This document shows positions 14,626-27,370 of a DNA stretch of 64,000 nt, one piece after another (position 1 is the stretch's first letter; each line of letters opens with the position of its first letter). The notes below the pieces were generated by a model, which saw only the letters and a program-made list of their open reading frames with translations, had not been told where the DNA came from and made no database searches. The stretch comes from Cygnus atratus (lineage: Eukaryota; Chordata; Aves; Anseriformes; Anatidae). The position numbers were made by a program, and so were the translations under genes. The DNA lies in the NCBI RefSeq assembly GCF_013377495.2, contig NC_066362.1:87197129-87261128 (forward strand). The letters are read 5' to 3'.

Positions 14626-17600
14626 TAATGCCTAATGGTCTATAGGTTGAGAAATTGCTGGAGGAAATTTGTCTGTCTCAGAGCAGCAAAGACACATTTT
14701 TCATCTCCAGGGGAAGCGACGGCTACTGATTTCTGCCCCAAGACTCTTAATACTTGTTTTAAGTAAAAATGATTACATAAGTGAATAAAACAAAGCTGAC
14801 AAATTTTTAATTACTCCTAATCTACCAACTTTCTCACCCACATAGCTAGAACTGGAAACAGATATTCTCACAGGGAAAGTTTTAATATTCTGAGTTTCAC
14901 CTAATAAATACCCAATAAAATGTTTGTCTAACGTCGCTGACACTTTGAGATGACTCTTGCAAATCCCACTAACACAAAAAGGCATGTTTCCTGAAAACGT
15001 TTTTTTTTGGTGAATGAAGAAATTCTATCCATTAAAAAGAAAAAAAAAAGTTGAGCTACAAAAACATTTCAAAAGGTAGTTGAAAAGTCTCAAGCTAACA
15101 TTTTTCCACTCTTCTATATAAGTTCCATCTGTATTTTGTATTTGTAATCAAGATATTTACTTATCCAGACAGAATACAATCTTACTTTCTCACTAAAGAA
15201 GCAGCAACGTTCAGGACCAAGAAAAAAGAAAAAAAAAAAAAAAAAAAGCCCACAGAATTTTAAAGCTACATCGTTACTTTTGACAGAAGACAAGAAATAT
15301 TACAGGTACTTGATTTACGGCTGCAGGAGCTTCAAGTTCATGAATTCCAGCTGCAGGATCAGCACTTAGTGCCAGTACGAGACATGATATGTGCAGCCAA
15401 CACTGCTGTAAACCAGCAGCCCAATGCAACCTTTTGCTCTACATTTCAAACGCCTTCACTGGGAAAGAGTTTTAACCTTTTTTTTTCCCTTTTTAAAACA
15501 AACTAACAAAAACAGTAAAAAGAAAGTGCAAATACATGCAGAGCTGTTGTCTCAAACGTACTGCTCGCTGCCCAGCACACTGCAGCAACTCCTTTGGCAT
15601 TTCCACCTTGTGCAGGGGAAGGAGAGGGAAGGGCTGGACGCAGGTGCTACTAAAACAGGCCTAAAATTAACTGTTGGATTCATTAGGCTGGCAATGCACT
15701 ACTTCTGAGTCACCACAGTGACTCTGTGCATGTTTGCAATTGCAGCCATTTCATTTACCCATTTATTAAACCAAGGTGCAGCTCAGCTTGAGGCCAGAGG
15801 AGAAATCCATGTTATTATCAGGGTGATGGGAAATGCTGAAAGCAGGTGTTTGTCCTCATTCTACCCACCTGACGCTACTTATCCCGACAGGAGATTAACA
15901 AAATTTAATAAAAAAATCTAATACCAGGGATAGACAGAGGAAAAGCAAATTTACAGTGTAGAAGAAATTCACCGTCCAGTGGATACATTTTTTTTCCATA
16001 AAAAATAAAAAAAATTTTGTCTTAAAAAATTATAGAAAAGCCCTGGCCATCAGTTTAATTTAGAGAAATAGCATCCATCTTTCTTGCAAAATTTAAGGTA
16101 ATTGGAACAGCCTTTTAGACAGACACCGAATTTTAGAGATCTATTTAATATTTCAGCTTCTAAACTGCTTGGTAACATTAAATGCACTGGAAGTATTCTA
16201 TTTCATCAGTAAATGTAAATGACAATTCAGTCTGTACACCTTTAACATAAACAGCTTAATTCTAGTGAGAAAACACATTTCTTCCAATTTCTCATAGGCA
16301 CATTTGAATAACATCTGAGCTGAAGACACAACCTTGATTTTGGAGTCCTTAATGACATCTCATTAACTATGAAGTTGAACAAAAACTTGTCACAAATAAC
16401 TGTAGAAAAAATTACTTTAGAGAAGTCCCTTCTGCTGGGAGTGCTAAAGTTAATCTTAGTAAAATAATGGTAATTCTGAGAAATATTCTCAAAAATGGTG
16501 TTGCTGTTATTTTGACAAAGTGATGTGGGAAGGCTGTAGGGTTTCTTTCTCTAAATAGAAGACAATGAGGAAGCTTATTCTGAATTAATGAATATACATG
16601 TTGACTTTCAGCTTCAATTCACTGGAATAATTACTCCACATTATCACATCAACAAGCCAGCAATCACCAATCTAAGTCTCAGGTCACTGACTACTTCCTG
16701 AAGTGTTCCTCCCCCCTTCCTACCATTTACGATCTTTGTGCAAAATTCTTGATTTTTGTAAGCTCTTAAATATTAGATATGCCATTAACTGAGGAACCAA
16801 ACTTTTTGTATGTAAATTTTTAAGTGTGTGGATGGCACAACTAAAAAGATGTGCTTAGACGAGGCTTTAAAATGGCATTGCCATGAACTCAGGTAAGCAA
16901 CAGCAGTCAATCAGCAGAGCCAGAACAAGCAGGGGATGAGACATAGTGCTGCAGTTTTGGAAATGATTTTGCTTTGTAGATTTCATCTACTTTACTTCTT
17001 CCAATTTTTTATTCTTTTATTTTATTTTTGTTCTAGTCTTCTGCTTTAAACTAACTTTTTTAAAGATCTGGAAGGGATAAAGATGTTTCAAGACATGGCA
17101 CTAAGGAGCGACTCAGTGACAAGCAACCAGGTCTCCTCATTCCAGGCTACTAGAAGCAAAAATCAGTATTTGATCATTTTTCATTTCCCGTAGGAAACAG
17201 GTTGCTTAGCTAAGTCCATTTTTCAATATGCGTATTGTCAGTTCCTGTAAAACCCCTGGACAAATGTGGGAGTTGTCTATCTAAAAATGGGTACAAACGA
17301 CAAAGTACCTACTTGCCTTAGAGTGCTGATATATGGGTGATGAAATAAAATTTTACTCATGATTTCCCTCTAGATTTTTATTTAAAAAAAACAATCATGA
17401 CAGAACCCCTGAACCCTTCTTGAGTGGGTTTCAGGAATAGACAGAAGAGACCCTTTGTAATCTTATTTTAAGGACCGATACCACAACGCTCCTATAGGAC
17501 CAAGAACACAGCCTGTTGAATCCTTCTGAGAACCGGCCTCCTGAAGCAACTTTAAAAAAGGTGTTGCACCTAACAAGCAGCACATCTCATTATATTTTGA

Positions 17601-19379
17601 TCTTATTATTCAGTTTTCTAATGTTATTACTATATAAAAACCCCAGCTCGGTTTGCAATTCTGTTCTTCCAAAAATATCTTTAAAATAAACAAATATAAA
17701 CACTTTTTTCCCCCAAGAAGCCTATTTTGTTAAAATGCATTTAGTGCTAATGATAATGACAGAACAAAACAAAAACAATAACAAACAAAAACATTTAAAA
17801 TACTAGGAAGGTATATGGCCAGAACTAAGTGTTATTATTACCTGCTAATTTGCCTTTTGTGAATTTCTCTCAGCTTGAGATGTTTATTCTCTACCAGATC
17901 ATGACAGAAAAGATAAAAAGGTATCTTATTTGATTTTGCTGAAACCAATTTCAATTGCTTGCATCGGAAGTAAGTTTAGCATCATAGTATTTATACTCTG
18001 AAGTGTAGAAAGCAGAGTGTACACTATGATCCACAAAATAAATACATTTTCTGATCGCAGCAGTTCTCAGTGCTCTACCATTATTACATATGCTATGTAT
18101 ATATAAACAGTTAAGAACGTTTCTATTATCCTTTCTTTTTTAAGACAAAGTCTTTTTTTTTTTGCAAGCAGCACACTAATAATACTTTTTACTTCCACAG
18201 ATATGGAGACATAGTGAAAATGCAATTTTTAAAACCTAAAAAAAGATAATTATTTTTAAATGAATTTTCACACCATACCCACCCTACCACAAAGGTATAA
18301 GTTTAAAAAGACCAAACTCTAAAACATTCAAAAGCTTAAAATAAACTTGAGAGAAGGAAATAGCAAAGTGGATACAACCAGACATGCTTAAAACTCTTAT
18401 TTTTCGAATACTGCTATTACAATTTCTGTTAATGCTAGCAATACTGCTCATTGCAGGACAAGTTTTATGGAAAGAAATCTTAGTATGAAAATTAAAGCTT
18501 GGTCTTTTGAATTGCAGAAGATCATTTTCCTTTGTGAGCATGACCACACTGGGATAATTACTCTGACATTTAAACATTTCTTTCCTTTTAAATTGTTTAT
18601 GCCCTTTAAGCAAAACATCTGATTATGAATTTCAATTTTTTTTCATCAGACTAGCTCTAAATGTAGAGTCCTAGGTTGCAAATATGTAGATAGTTCACCA
18701 AAAGAGATCCAACTATGCTTAATTTTAATAAAACCTAATAAAATTTAAGTACTAGTAGTTTTTTTTTCCTTTGATGAAACAAGTCTTTATAAGATTTAGT
18801 TAAAGACAGTCTTGAAGCAATAATGTCTGGTTAGGGAATACAACCTCACTGAACAATGAATGAAAGGTAGTTTAATAAAGAAACTAATTTAAGTAAGTAC
18901 CCCCAGTTTAACTTGTGTGAATTGCATCATTTTTATTTTCTTTTTGGCATAAGTTACAGAATGCCAAGAATAAAGTTTAAGATGTCAACAATTAAGAAAT
19001 ATTTTTAAGGAAAATATTGGGGGAGGAGAGGAATGTTATTTATGATACTATTGGAAGGGTGATGTTGCCTATTGTTTTGCATGAAGACACACTAAAGACT
19101 GACAGCTTGCTTCAACTCCCTTCTGTGCAAACAGGCTCCTGTCTTTATGCAGAGGGCTTCTGATGTGTCCTCCTGCCGTAGGAAACAGTGGTGGGACAAA
19201 GCACGCTGCTACCAGCTCTCCTACTTTCAGGCTGGAAGTCAGAGAAGCTGGGAAATGCCACAGCCCAGAAAGAAAACAGAATTTACCTGTGATGACTACG
19301 AACTGATAGCAAAGAGCCCCCTAGGCCAAAGAGCCTCCATGGGTCTCCACCTTGGTCCACTCCCACCACCCTCTGTTGC
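14626..19379. other. Non-genic stretch, nothing supported
   Basis: AT-rich, with no gene, RNA or transposon that I can recognise. It includes a 19-base A run listed separately. ORFs of up to about 109 codons are motif-less. Confidence 0.55.
15229..15247 (+). repeat. A19 homopolymer run
   Basis: Nineteen consecutive A bases, preceded by another A6 and a G. I looked upstream for a processed pseudogene or retrocopy body ending here and found none, so it is listed only as a simple repeat. Confidence 0.9.
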
Positions 19380-20290
19380 TTGTTAGCCACGCAGGTGTCC
19401 CACAAAGCTAGCAAAGCAGAAAGGAGGTCGCTTAATAAACGCAGTTTCTTCTTCAGCCCTGCCCAGCTGGTGTGTGAAGGCTACCGGTACTGGCAGATGT
19501 TTCTGGAAGAAGCCCCTGGCAGCCCTCTAGGCCCTGCCGAGCATCTGGCAGCTGCCTCGACCTGCCCTGTGCCCGCTGAGAGCATTGCAGCCAAATTCTC
19601 ATTTCTTGAGAGGCAACACTTGGCGTTATTTTTTAATGCCGCCAACTCAAAGTCAGCTGTGTGCTGTTTAGACAATCCGAAACACGCAGATTTTGTGCAC
19701 AGAGAAAGCAACAAGGGTTTCCACAGGCGATATGCAAGATGGTGTGATTAATAGTGCTTTTTTGTCTCTGCCTTCCTTTATTTCCATATAGCCCGAGGCT
19801 AGATTTCCACTGTCCTAAGAGGTCCTGCCTACTTTCACGGTTAAGTTTTTCTTAAAATGGATGTATATGTGGCCTTAAACATAGAAAGAAATGCGTCTAG
19901 TATTATTTTTTTATTCAGAATCACTTGTGCAACAGGGAAGGACGTGCCACACTCTACTTTCACTCAGTAATACAGAACAGTTGTCGCCATTCAGAGAACA
20001 CATCACCAGCCTCTTCCTGGAGCAGATTAAAGCTAGCAGCAATGCCCGAAATACCATAAGCACTTTTACATCATGGTACAGAAAAGCAATTTTGTCGAGA
20101 GCTTTTGAAAACTCTTTCTTTCCCCAGTCTCCTTTTCTTCAACTACTGTTCACCTGGGTGCCCTTTGGCAGAAACGTGGGACGTGTGTCTAGAGGAGCAG
20201 ACTGCACCCTGGAAAACACTGACCCTAAAATAAGCCTAAGGGTCAGAGCCAACAGGTGCTCCTCTTGCGAAGATGCCACAAGGGAGGTCT
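19380..20290. promoter_or_regulatory. Candidate conserved non-coding block
   Basis: Two GC-richer, CpG-retaining patches (about 19,380-19,760 and 20,090-20,290) stand out from the AT-rich surroundings. They contain non-repetitive, complex sequence of the kind seen in conserved vertebrate enhancers. The 123- and 133-codon frames here lack motifs and the first overlaps an opposite-strand frame. No homology search was possible, so this is inference from texture alone. An unrecognised exon cannot be excluded. Confidence 0.2.
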
Positions 20291-21849
20291 AAGGCAGCCC
20301 TTGGAGAGCCAGGCAGACAAGGCCTTCAGGTACGCTGAGGTCTGAATTTCAAAAGGTGACTGAAAAGCTAGGGAGAGGGCAGAAGAAAAGCCACAAAACC
20401 TATCTGAAGACTAGAGAAAATGTTTTATGGTCAGAGTCCTAATGAGCTCCATCTATTTATTTACCACAAACGACATTCAGTGGAGACTTAAGAGAGACTT
20501 TCAAAGGGAAGAAACAACAGATACTGAAGAGCTCTTCAAAGAATTGGAGAAAGTAAGGGCAGGACCAAAAAAGGCTTCCAACAGTCAGAAAGAGAAGCTG
20601 CAAAGATTCATACCAGTGTAAGGCCGTGCATTTCAACAGTGGATGCACTGCAGAGATCAACCAGAGAGGTTTCCTTAGCCCTCAAAGTCCTCAAGTGCAC
20701 ACTGGATTCAATTCAAAGAGATCTGTGCTAGCACAACACAACTTTTACTATAATTAAACATCCACGACTTGGTTCTATACAGGGGTAACTCTGTGCCATA
20801 TAATGCCCTGGAGAGCAGCAGAGTGCAACTGGTCTATGTTCACAAAAGGTACCTGTAGCTCAGACTTTCTTGAGGAGCAGCAGCAGCTAATAATCTTCTT
20901 CCAGAAAGGAACAAGCTCTTTTGAAAATTGATTCAGAATAAGACACTATACTTCAATGTTTGAATTGGTATCACTCATCATTATTGGTTAAAATCACCCT
21001 TTGTAAACATACGACTAGGTAATATTGAGGTCTGGTCTGGCTTTAAAGAATTGGTTTGGGCAAAAAGCTTTGACAGCTCAAGACCAGCTGAAAGTGGGGT
21101 TACAAACACTGCCAGAACAGTCAGAAATGGTTCCTGCTTACAGATCTTTAGCAGGGCACTTCTCCTGCAAATCTAAAGACAGTTCCTTAGCCTACCAAAC
21201 TAAGAGCTACATTGCTAAGGAGTGTATTAATTCACTAAGATGCATAAATGGTTATTAATAGGGACATTTCAGAAAAATACTGCACAACATCTCAGCGGTA
21301 TTTTTGTTGTTGTTAATAATAACAAAACACACAATAAACCTCCCCGATATTAATATCCACTTATCCTTAGTTAGACATTTTTTTAAGAAAGGACACAAAG
21401 CTACTGAATCAGACCCAATGAATAAAGTAACTGAAAAATAAAATTCTGAAGAGTCCTCTGTCTCTTCAAGGAATGGTCAGCATCATAGCATCACACCTGT
21501 AGGAACACTGAAGCTACAGACCCATCTCTTTGGCACAGAGTCATTCTTCAGTCTGTGCTATTTACTTCTGCAGTACACTGATTTAAACATCACCTTGGGA
21601 AGACCTCCTCAAACTGGTAAAATACAGCTGAATTGCAGGTTGTCCTTAATACAGATATGATGAACATCTGGGAGTTGCTAGGGTTAATGGGTATGTGACA
21701 CAGCAAGGTGGATTCACTCACATATCCTTTAATTAACACATTTATAAATATTCATAGGTCAACTAGCTCTCTAATTATTCCCAGAGACTTAGGGAGGCCT
21801 AATCTTCTATTAAAACATTAGCCTTTTATCGTTTTATCTACTAGTTTCT
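20291..21849. other. Non-genic stretch, nothing supported
   Basis: No genes or recognisable transposons. A short GTT repeat near 21,305 is the only simple structure noticed. Confidence 0.5.
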
Positions 21850-21990
21850 TTTTGACCAAATGTTAAATCTGGCACTCAAAAAAATGTGAATCGGGCAGCG
21901 CTCATTAGAATGTGGAGAACTCATTTCAATGAGAAGATAATTTAATTAAAACAAAGTGCAATATAAACAGCATGGTGCAACAAGCTGAAC
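21850..21990. promoter_or_regulatory. Candidate conserved non-coding element
   Basis: A short, complex block containing GGGCAGCGCTCATTAG-like sequence followed by a TAATTTAATTAAAA cluster of potential homeodomain sites. The arrangement resembles vertebrate developmental enhancers, but this is inference from the sequence pattern only. Confidence 0.2.
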
Positions 21991-24900
21991 AAGGAATGCT
22001 AAAGATGCGTCCCATGTTGCCTTATTTCAGGTGTAATAACATTTTGCATTGGCATTTTTTATGTAATGGTAAAGCTTGAGGCAAAAACTGAAAGACTGTT
22101 TTCACTATTTCATTGTACAGATACACTAATGTGTCTCCCGAGTTTGCAAACATATCAGTACCCTGTGAGTTTGTCCTTGTATTGCATACAGGTGAATTAG
22201 TTACTGGCATCTCACTGTCCTCCTCTACGGTGCCTGGACCGTGCTGTTCCTCTGCTGCACAGACATTTCTGAGCCACCACGGGGGCTGCCTGAAACATTA
22301 CAGCATGCTGAAAAAGCAGGGACCAGACATGGTGAGATGCTGGAGAGGTGTTCTGTCCTCTGTCAGGGTGTTTTGCCGGTACCCACATTTTGCAGTGCAG
22401 CCCTCAGGGTGAGAGGATGCAGATGTTCAGGGCAAAACCCTGCACTAACATGGCTGCAGCATCCATGGCAGGCTGGCCAGGTATCTGTGCTGCTTTGTGT
22501 GCATCGACCTAAACCAAAAAGCTAAACACTGCCCTCTCCCAGCTCATCTACTGCTCTCTTACTCATGATCCTACTTGTGCAGGAAAAAAATGCACAGAGA
22601 TTAACTCAGATAAAAAATCTTTCCAATTTCAACCCAAGAACTGTGCAGAATCACCTCTTCAGGACTGCTAAGCTCTCCTGAATAGAAACTCACATCCACC
22701 TCCAATAACAACTGAATGCTCAGAAGATAAACCCCATAGTGTTTAGAAACTTGTTACCAGCCTTGCCCAGTACTGACTTTTTCTTCTTTTTCCTTTTACA
22801 GGTTTTCCTTTGGTCGAGGCAAAACCAGCTTTGGAGCATCATAGCTGAGATACTGCCTCTAAAGAGTCCTATATCCTACCTTTGTGAGATGAAACATCTG
22901 TAACTGCTGACAGATGGAGCAGTTCTTCTGTCAGCCCTTCATGTGGAGACTGCAACCCCTAGATCTCAGTGCAGATTTGGCCGTACCTGAGAGCTCAGAG
23001 ACAGGATGGAAGTGGCACTGCATCAGCCAGGCAAGACGATGCACTGTGAGGAGGGCAGCTACAGGCTAGTGCAGGTGATGCTTGTATATGAAAGTGCAGG
23101 CGCTTTTCCTCAAAGGCTAGAAAATAGGCAAGAAATAGGCAGAAGAAAGCACAAAAACCATAGCTATTTCAAAAGGAAATAAAGTATCCCAAGTTTCTTG
23201 TGAAATCAGGAAAAAAAATCTTAATTACAAGTAATTTGAACTGGAAGAAACAGTGTTGAACAAGAAAGGTACTTCAAAAATCTTATTAACACTACAGAGG
23301 ATGCACTTGTAGCCAGATGGAAGCTAGCAGGAGTGTGACTCCGAAGAGTTTAGGTGGCAGAAAACCTAAATCCCAGAGTGAATGGCTTCTTTGCTTGGCC
23401 AAAGGCTTCATACTGGAAAACAAAGGTAAAATAATACCAGGCTTGCGAGAGCAGATTTACACCATGTTTGCACAAATATAATTTGGTATCTGTGTTCATA
23501 CAACTCATTGAGGAGAGAATTCACTGTTACGCTGTAATCAGAAACAGAGAGCTTGTGTATTTTACATTTTTGAATTGTGAGGACACTAAGAATAAATTAA
23601 GTATCAACATTTATAACATTGGTGCAACACCTAAAGGAACAAACACTGAAACCCTGATCAGCATATCTGTACCTAGTGTCCTACTTTTGGGGTGTTGTTT
23701 TGCATCTCCAAATTCATTTCCTTGAAAAAGGCAGTATTTCCTATGACCTCATTCCCTTTTCTTTTATTCACACCCATTTTTCCATGATATCCTGTTCCCA
23801 TTCTTACTCCCTATGATTTCACTGTTTCTTTTTCACATTTTACTCAGTTCTTTCCCCTTTAGTAATCACAAGACTGTACAAGAAATATAGTCAGCCTATA
23901 AAGATTTTATCATGAAAAATGCATCCTAGTAAAATAAAATCAGGTTCCTAAAAATACCCTGGTTTGGAGACTTTGGGAATTACATTTATATAACAATGAC
24001 AGATAAATACAAAGCAATGGAGAGCAATTATAGCTACAGGTATCCAATATACAGCAATTATTCCTTTACAAAGGAGATGCATAATCTCACAGTGCCTATA
24101 ATGAAGAACGTAAATTATTATTGAGTGTTATATGCCATTTGTGCATAAAACCATAAATTAGATTTTGATACTGAACATACTCAGTTTGAACAGTTTTGAA
24201 GTTCACTGAAAATACTGTAAACACAATTATGAACCCAGAAACAATACCCGCTCCCTACTCTGCTAAGCATATCACCTCCACACAAACTAGTACAGAATGG
24301 CACTTACTGCACTGCAAACTGGCCATGCCCACATTATATAGTATTTGGTACTCTGGTTTAAAGCTGAGTTTTTGACCAAGAGGAAGTAATCATTAATCTT
24401 TTGTGAAAGAAAATGCTGAAGTGGATTATACTTTTCATGGTGCAACTGGTATGGCTAATAGTGCTTTGAGAGAGGTGTTATGAAAGAAGTAATGAATATC
24501 AGAAGAAAAACAAGGTATTGTGATATGATGTAAAAAAACTACAGAAAATTAATGATTGGTTAGTACTGCACAAGGTTGACATACAAGCGAAGAGTAAAGG
24601 AAAAATGGATAAAGTGACACGAGCAAGGAAAGTTGGGCAAACACTATAATACTTCAAATATAACAGCAGGATTTCATATTGTGAATTAAAGATTGGACAG
24701 TGAGAAGTGCAGTGGTGAGTCAGAAATCTTCCTCACGTTTTGCTGATGGTTGTCGAAATTCCTTCACCAAATATATATGCATGAAAATTACAACAACAAA
24801 AAAGATGATACATTAATTATTGTAAATATAAGTTGATCAAGTAAAATGTAAACCTTTTTAGAAATATCTATAAACATATCATTAGAACTGTAAACAATAA

Positions 24901-27029
24901 TCAGATGCTGATGGGTAAAAACCATGTCACTTTCAGCCAAACTGAATTGTAATTCTTCTCGCTCGCAACAGCACTATTCCTAGAAATAACTACCTGGAAA
25001 TGCTGAGATTCTGGAAATGGTTTTGAGGAACCCTCTGTAAAACTAGGCATATCTCAAGAAAAGTTTTTTTTTTTCTTTTGCTTTATGATGCTCAATGGAG
25101 AACCTTGTTCCTTATTTAAAACCTTAATTTCTAATGAATATTTATTTAAAATACATACACATATTGATTATATAATAAACCAAGATCCTCTTTCTAGACC
25201 CAGCTGTGCTGTTTCAGTCATTTCTCCCACTAAATTGAAGTTCAGAACCAAAGACAATGTTGCAAACATCACAGAAACATCTTTGTCCCTCTTCAAGGGA
25301 GCAAAAACATTTCCAAGCCAATTACCAAAAAAAAAAAAAAAAGAGGAAATCAAGGACTTTTACTCAACAAGCAAGAAACTTCACTACAGAATATTTCTTC
25401 CCATCAGAATTCAGTGCAGCAGTCACTCTTGGGAAAATGCTGACAAAGGGGTGAAAGAGTTGACTCAGGGAAGTGGGACAAGCAAAAGACCTCTATGAAA
25501 ACATCACGCACTGATGGTGCTTCAAGCACAGCCTGCTTTGTGGCTGCGGGGAGAACTAGCAGATTTTCCTCCGATGCGAAAGCAATTAGAATGGCTGTGC
25601 TTATAAATGTTTTACTTTTAGCTTTTAATATAATGGACAGCTCAACTGTATATCTGAAAAATCAATAAGTACAGATCAACAGAAATGCAAACATTAGCAG
25701 CTTTTTGCCAGTACTGTCTATGTAGGGATTTTGAAAGAGTTTCATAACATCAAGTAACTTAGGAAAGCATCTGACAAATGCAGACTAATGCATGCACTGG
25801 CAGGCACAATTAACCGGTTGCTGCCTCTTTCAGCCTTGCTGTCTCTCCTAAAGGTCTGCACACCTCACCTATTGGAAAAAGAAATATATGAATCCATCTT
25901 TCCTGCTCTAGAACCAGTTGTTGAAGAAAAAATGCTTCAGATTCTCACCCATACCTCTGGTATTCTACATGGAATATCCAAATCCTGCCAATTGGGTATT
26001 CCCAGTACTGCTATTGAAGGGTAGAGGAAGGAGATCTAAAAGAGATGTAGGGAACAGCCTGGGAGACATTTCTGCAATTAAGAAGCTCCAGTACTCACTG
26101 CAACCCACAATAAATTAAAATATTAAAATTCTATCAAATACATAGAAATCATTTTGTAGACATTATCAACCCTGGTGTTGCTGTCTGGTCAGAAACCAAC
26201 CAGCCATGCGATACTTCCCTGCGTGTCAGCTACATCAGAAGCACAGTGAAGCACAAGCACCAGCTCTGGCCAGACCAAAAAGAGAGGTGTATATATGCTG
26301 CCTTGCTACAGCATAATAGATTGCCTTTTATCATCCAGCTATACACATTTTCTTCCTTTGGATTTATTTTTAAATTTTTTGAAGTGTTAAAGATGTACTC
26401 TCAAACAAGGCTATCCATGCCTATATCCACTTGATTTTACAGTTCTCAGTCTTTCCATAATAGATCTTGATCCCCCCTAAAGAATACTGTACCCATTATT
26501 TAGCTGTCATGAAGATCAAAGCAGTTCCAACCCAAGGACTGCAAATGATGACCGAGGGCTAAATTTCAGGCGCATCAAGCACCATGACCTTCTATTAGCT
26601 TTAACAGTACGAGAGGAAAACATTTGGTTACGTCTCAAGCAAGCCAAGCAAAACTCCAGTGATTGCTTTTGAATATTTAGTTGCTAGTGCCTGTTAAGGA
26701 GATCTATTTGCCTTTATAAAGTATTTGCAATCTGGGGTAGGAGTATCGTTGATATACATCGCACATGGGTCTTATGGTAAAACACAAAATATCTGCGCTC
26801 ACACCAGAAATACTGAGCAGCGTCTCTTAAACTGCATGCTGCGTGATACTGATTTAACAAAAATTTTTGTTAATGTTACAAATCAATGAGCACAGCTTGC
26901 AGTGAGCATAACCACTGCTGTAATTGCAATCAGAGGCGTAATTGCCGATTCTTGTTTGAAATGTTGGAGAGACACTTTTCTGGATAAAATTTCGGACTAG
27001 AAAGGGGAAGATCTGCCGCCTGCTCCCAG
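21991..27029. other. Non-genic stretch, nothing supported
   Basis: Mixed AT-rich DNA with a GC-richer patch at about 22,200-23,080 that yields overlapping short frames without motifs. No LINE, LTR or RNA gene recognised. An A16 run lies at 25,327-25,342. Confidence 0.5.
25327..25342 (+). repeat. A16 homopolymer run
   Basis: Sixteen consecutive A bases. There is no retrocopy body or target-site duplication that I can see beside it. Confidence 0.9.
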
Positions 27030-27370
27030 TTTCTGGGTTTCCATTTACACAAGCCAAGCTGAAAAGCCGTGGGCAGAGTTTTTGAAAAGCCACCTCTGTT
27101 CACACAGCGATGGACACCTATGGCAAACTGCAGCCCCCCAACGCCACAGCCACCGGAACAGTTTGTTTCAGGAACCGTGGTACGTTCCCTATTCATTTCT
27201 TCCCCACGTGATGGGAACATAACAGCTCTGCGAATAAGGCCCTTAATGCCTGTCTATTAGGATAGGGAGACAGAGTTGCAATTATGATAATTAAATGTAA
27301 TTACATTAAAAATAATTAGCACTTTAGCTATCAATTGCTGTGCACTGCACGGCAATTAAAAAGAGACCAA
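27030..27370. promoter_or_regulatory. Candidate homeodomain-rich regulatory element
   Basis: The first half is GC-balanced and complex with preserved CpGs. The second half (about 27,275-27,365) packs many ATTA/TAAT cores, including a perfect 14-bp palindrome AATGTAATTACATT at 27,294-27,307 and further TAATTA and CAATTAAAA sites. Dense ATTA cores are typical of binding regions for homeodomain factors. There is no coding evidence. Candidate enhancer by inference. Confidence 0.25.
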
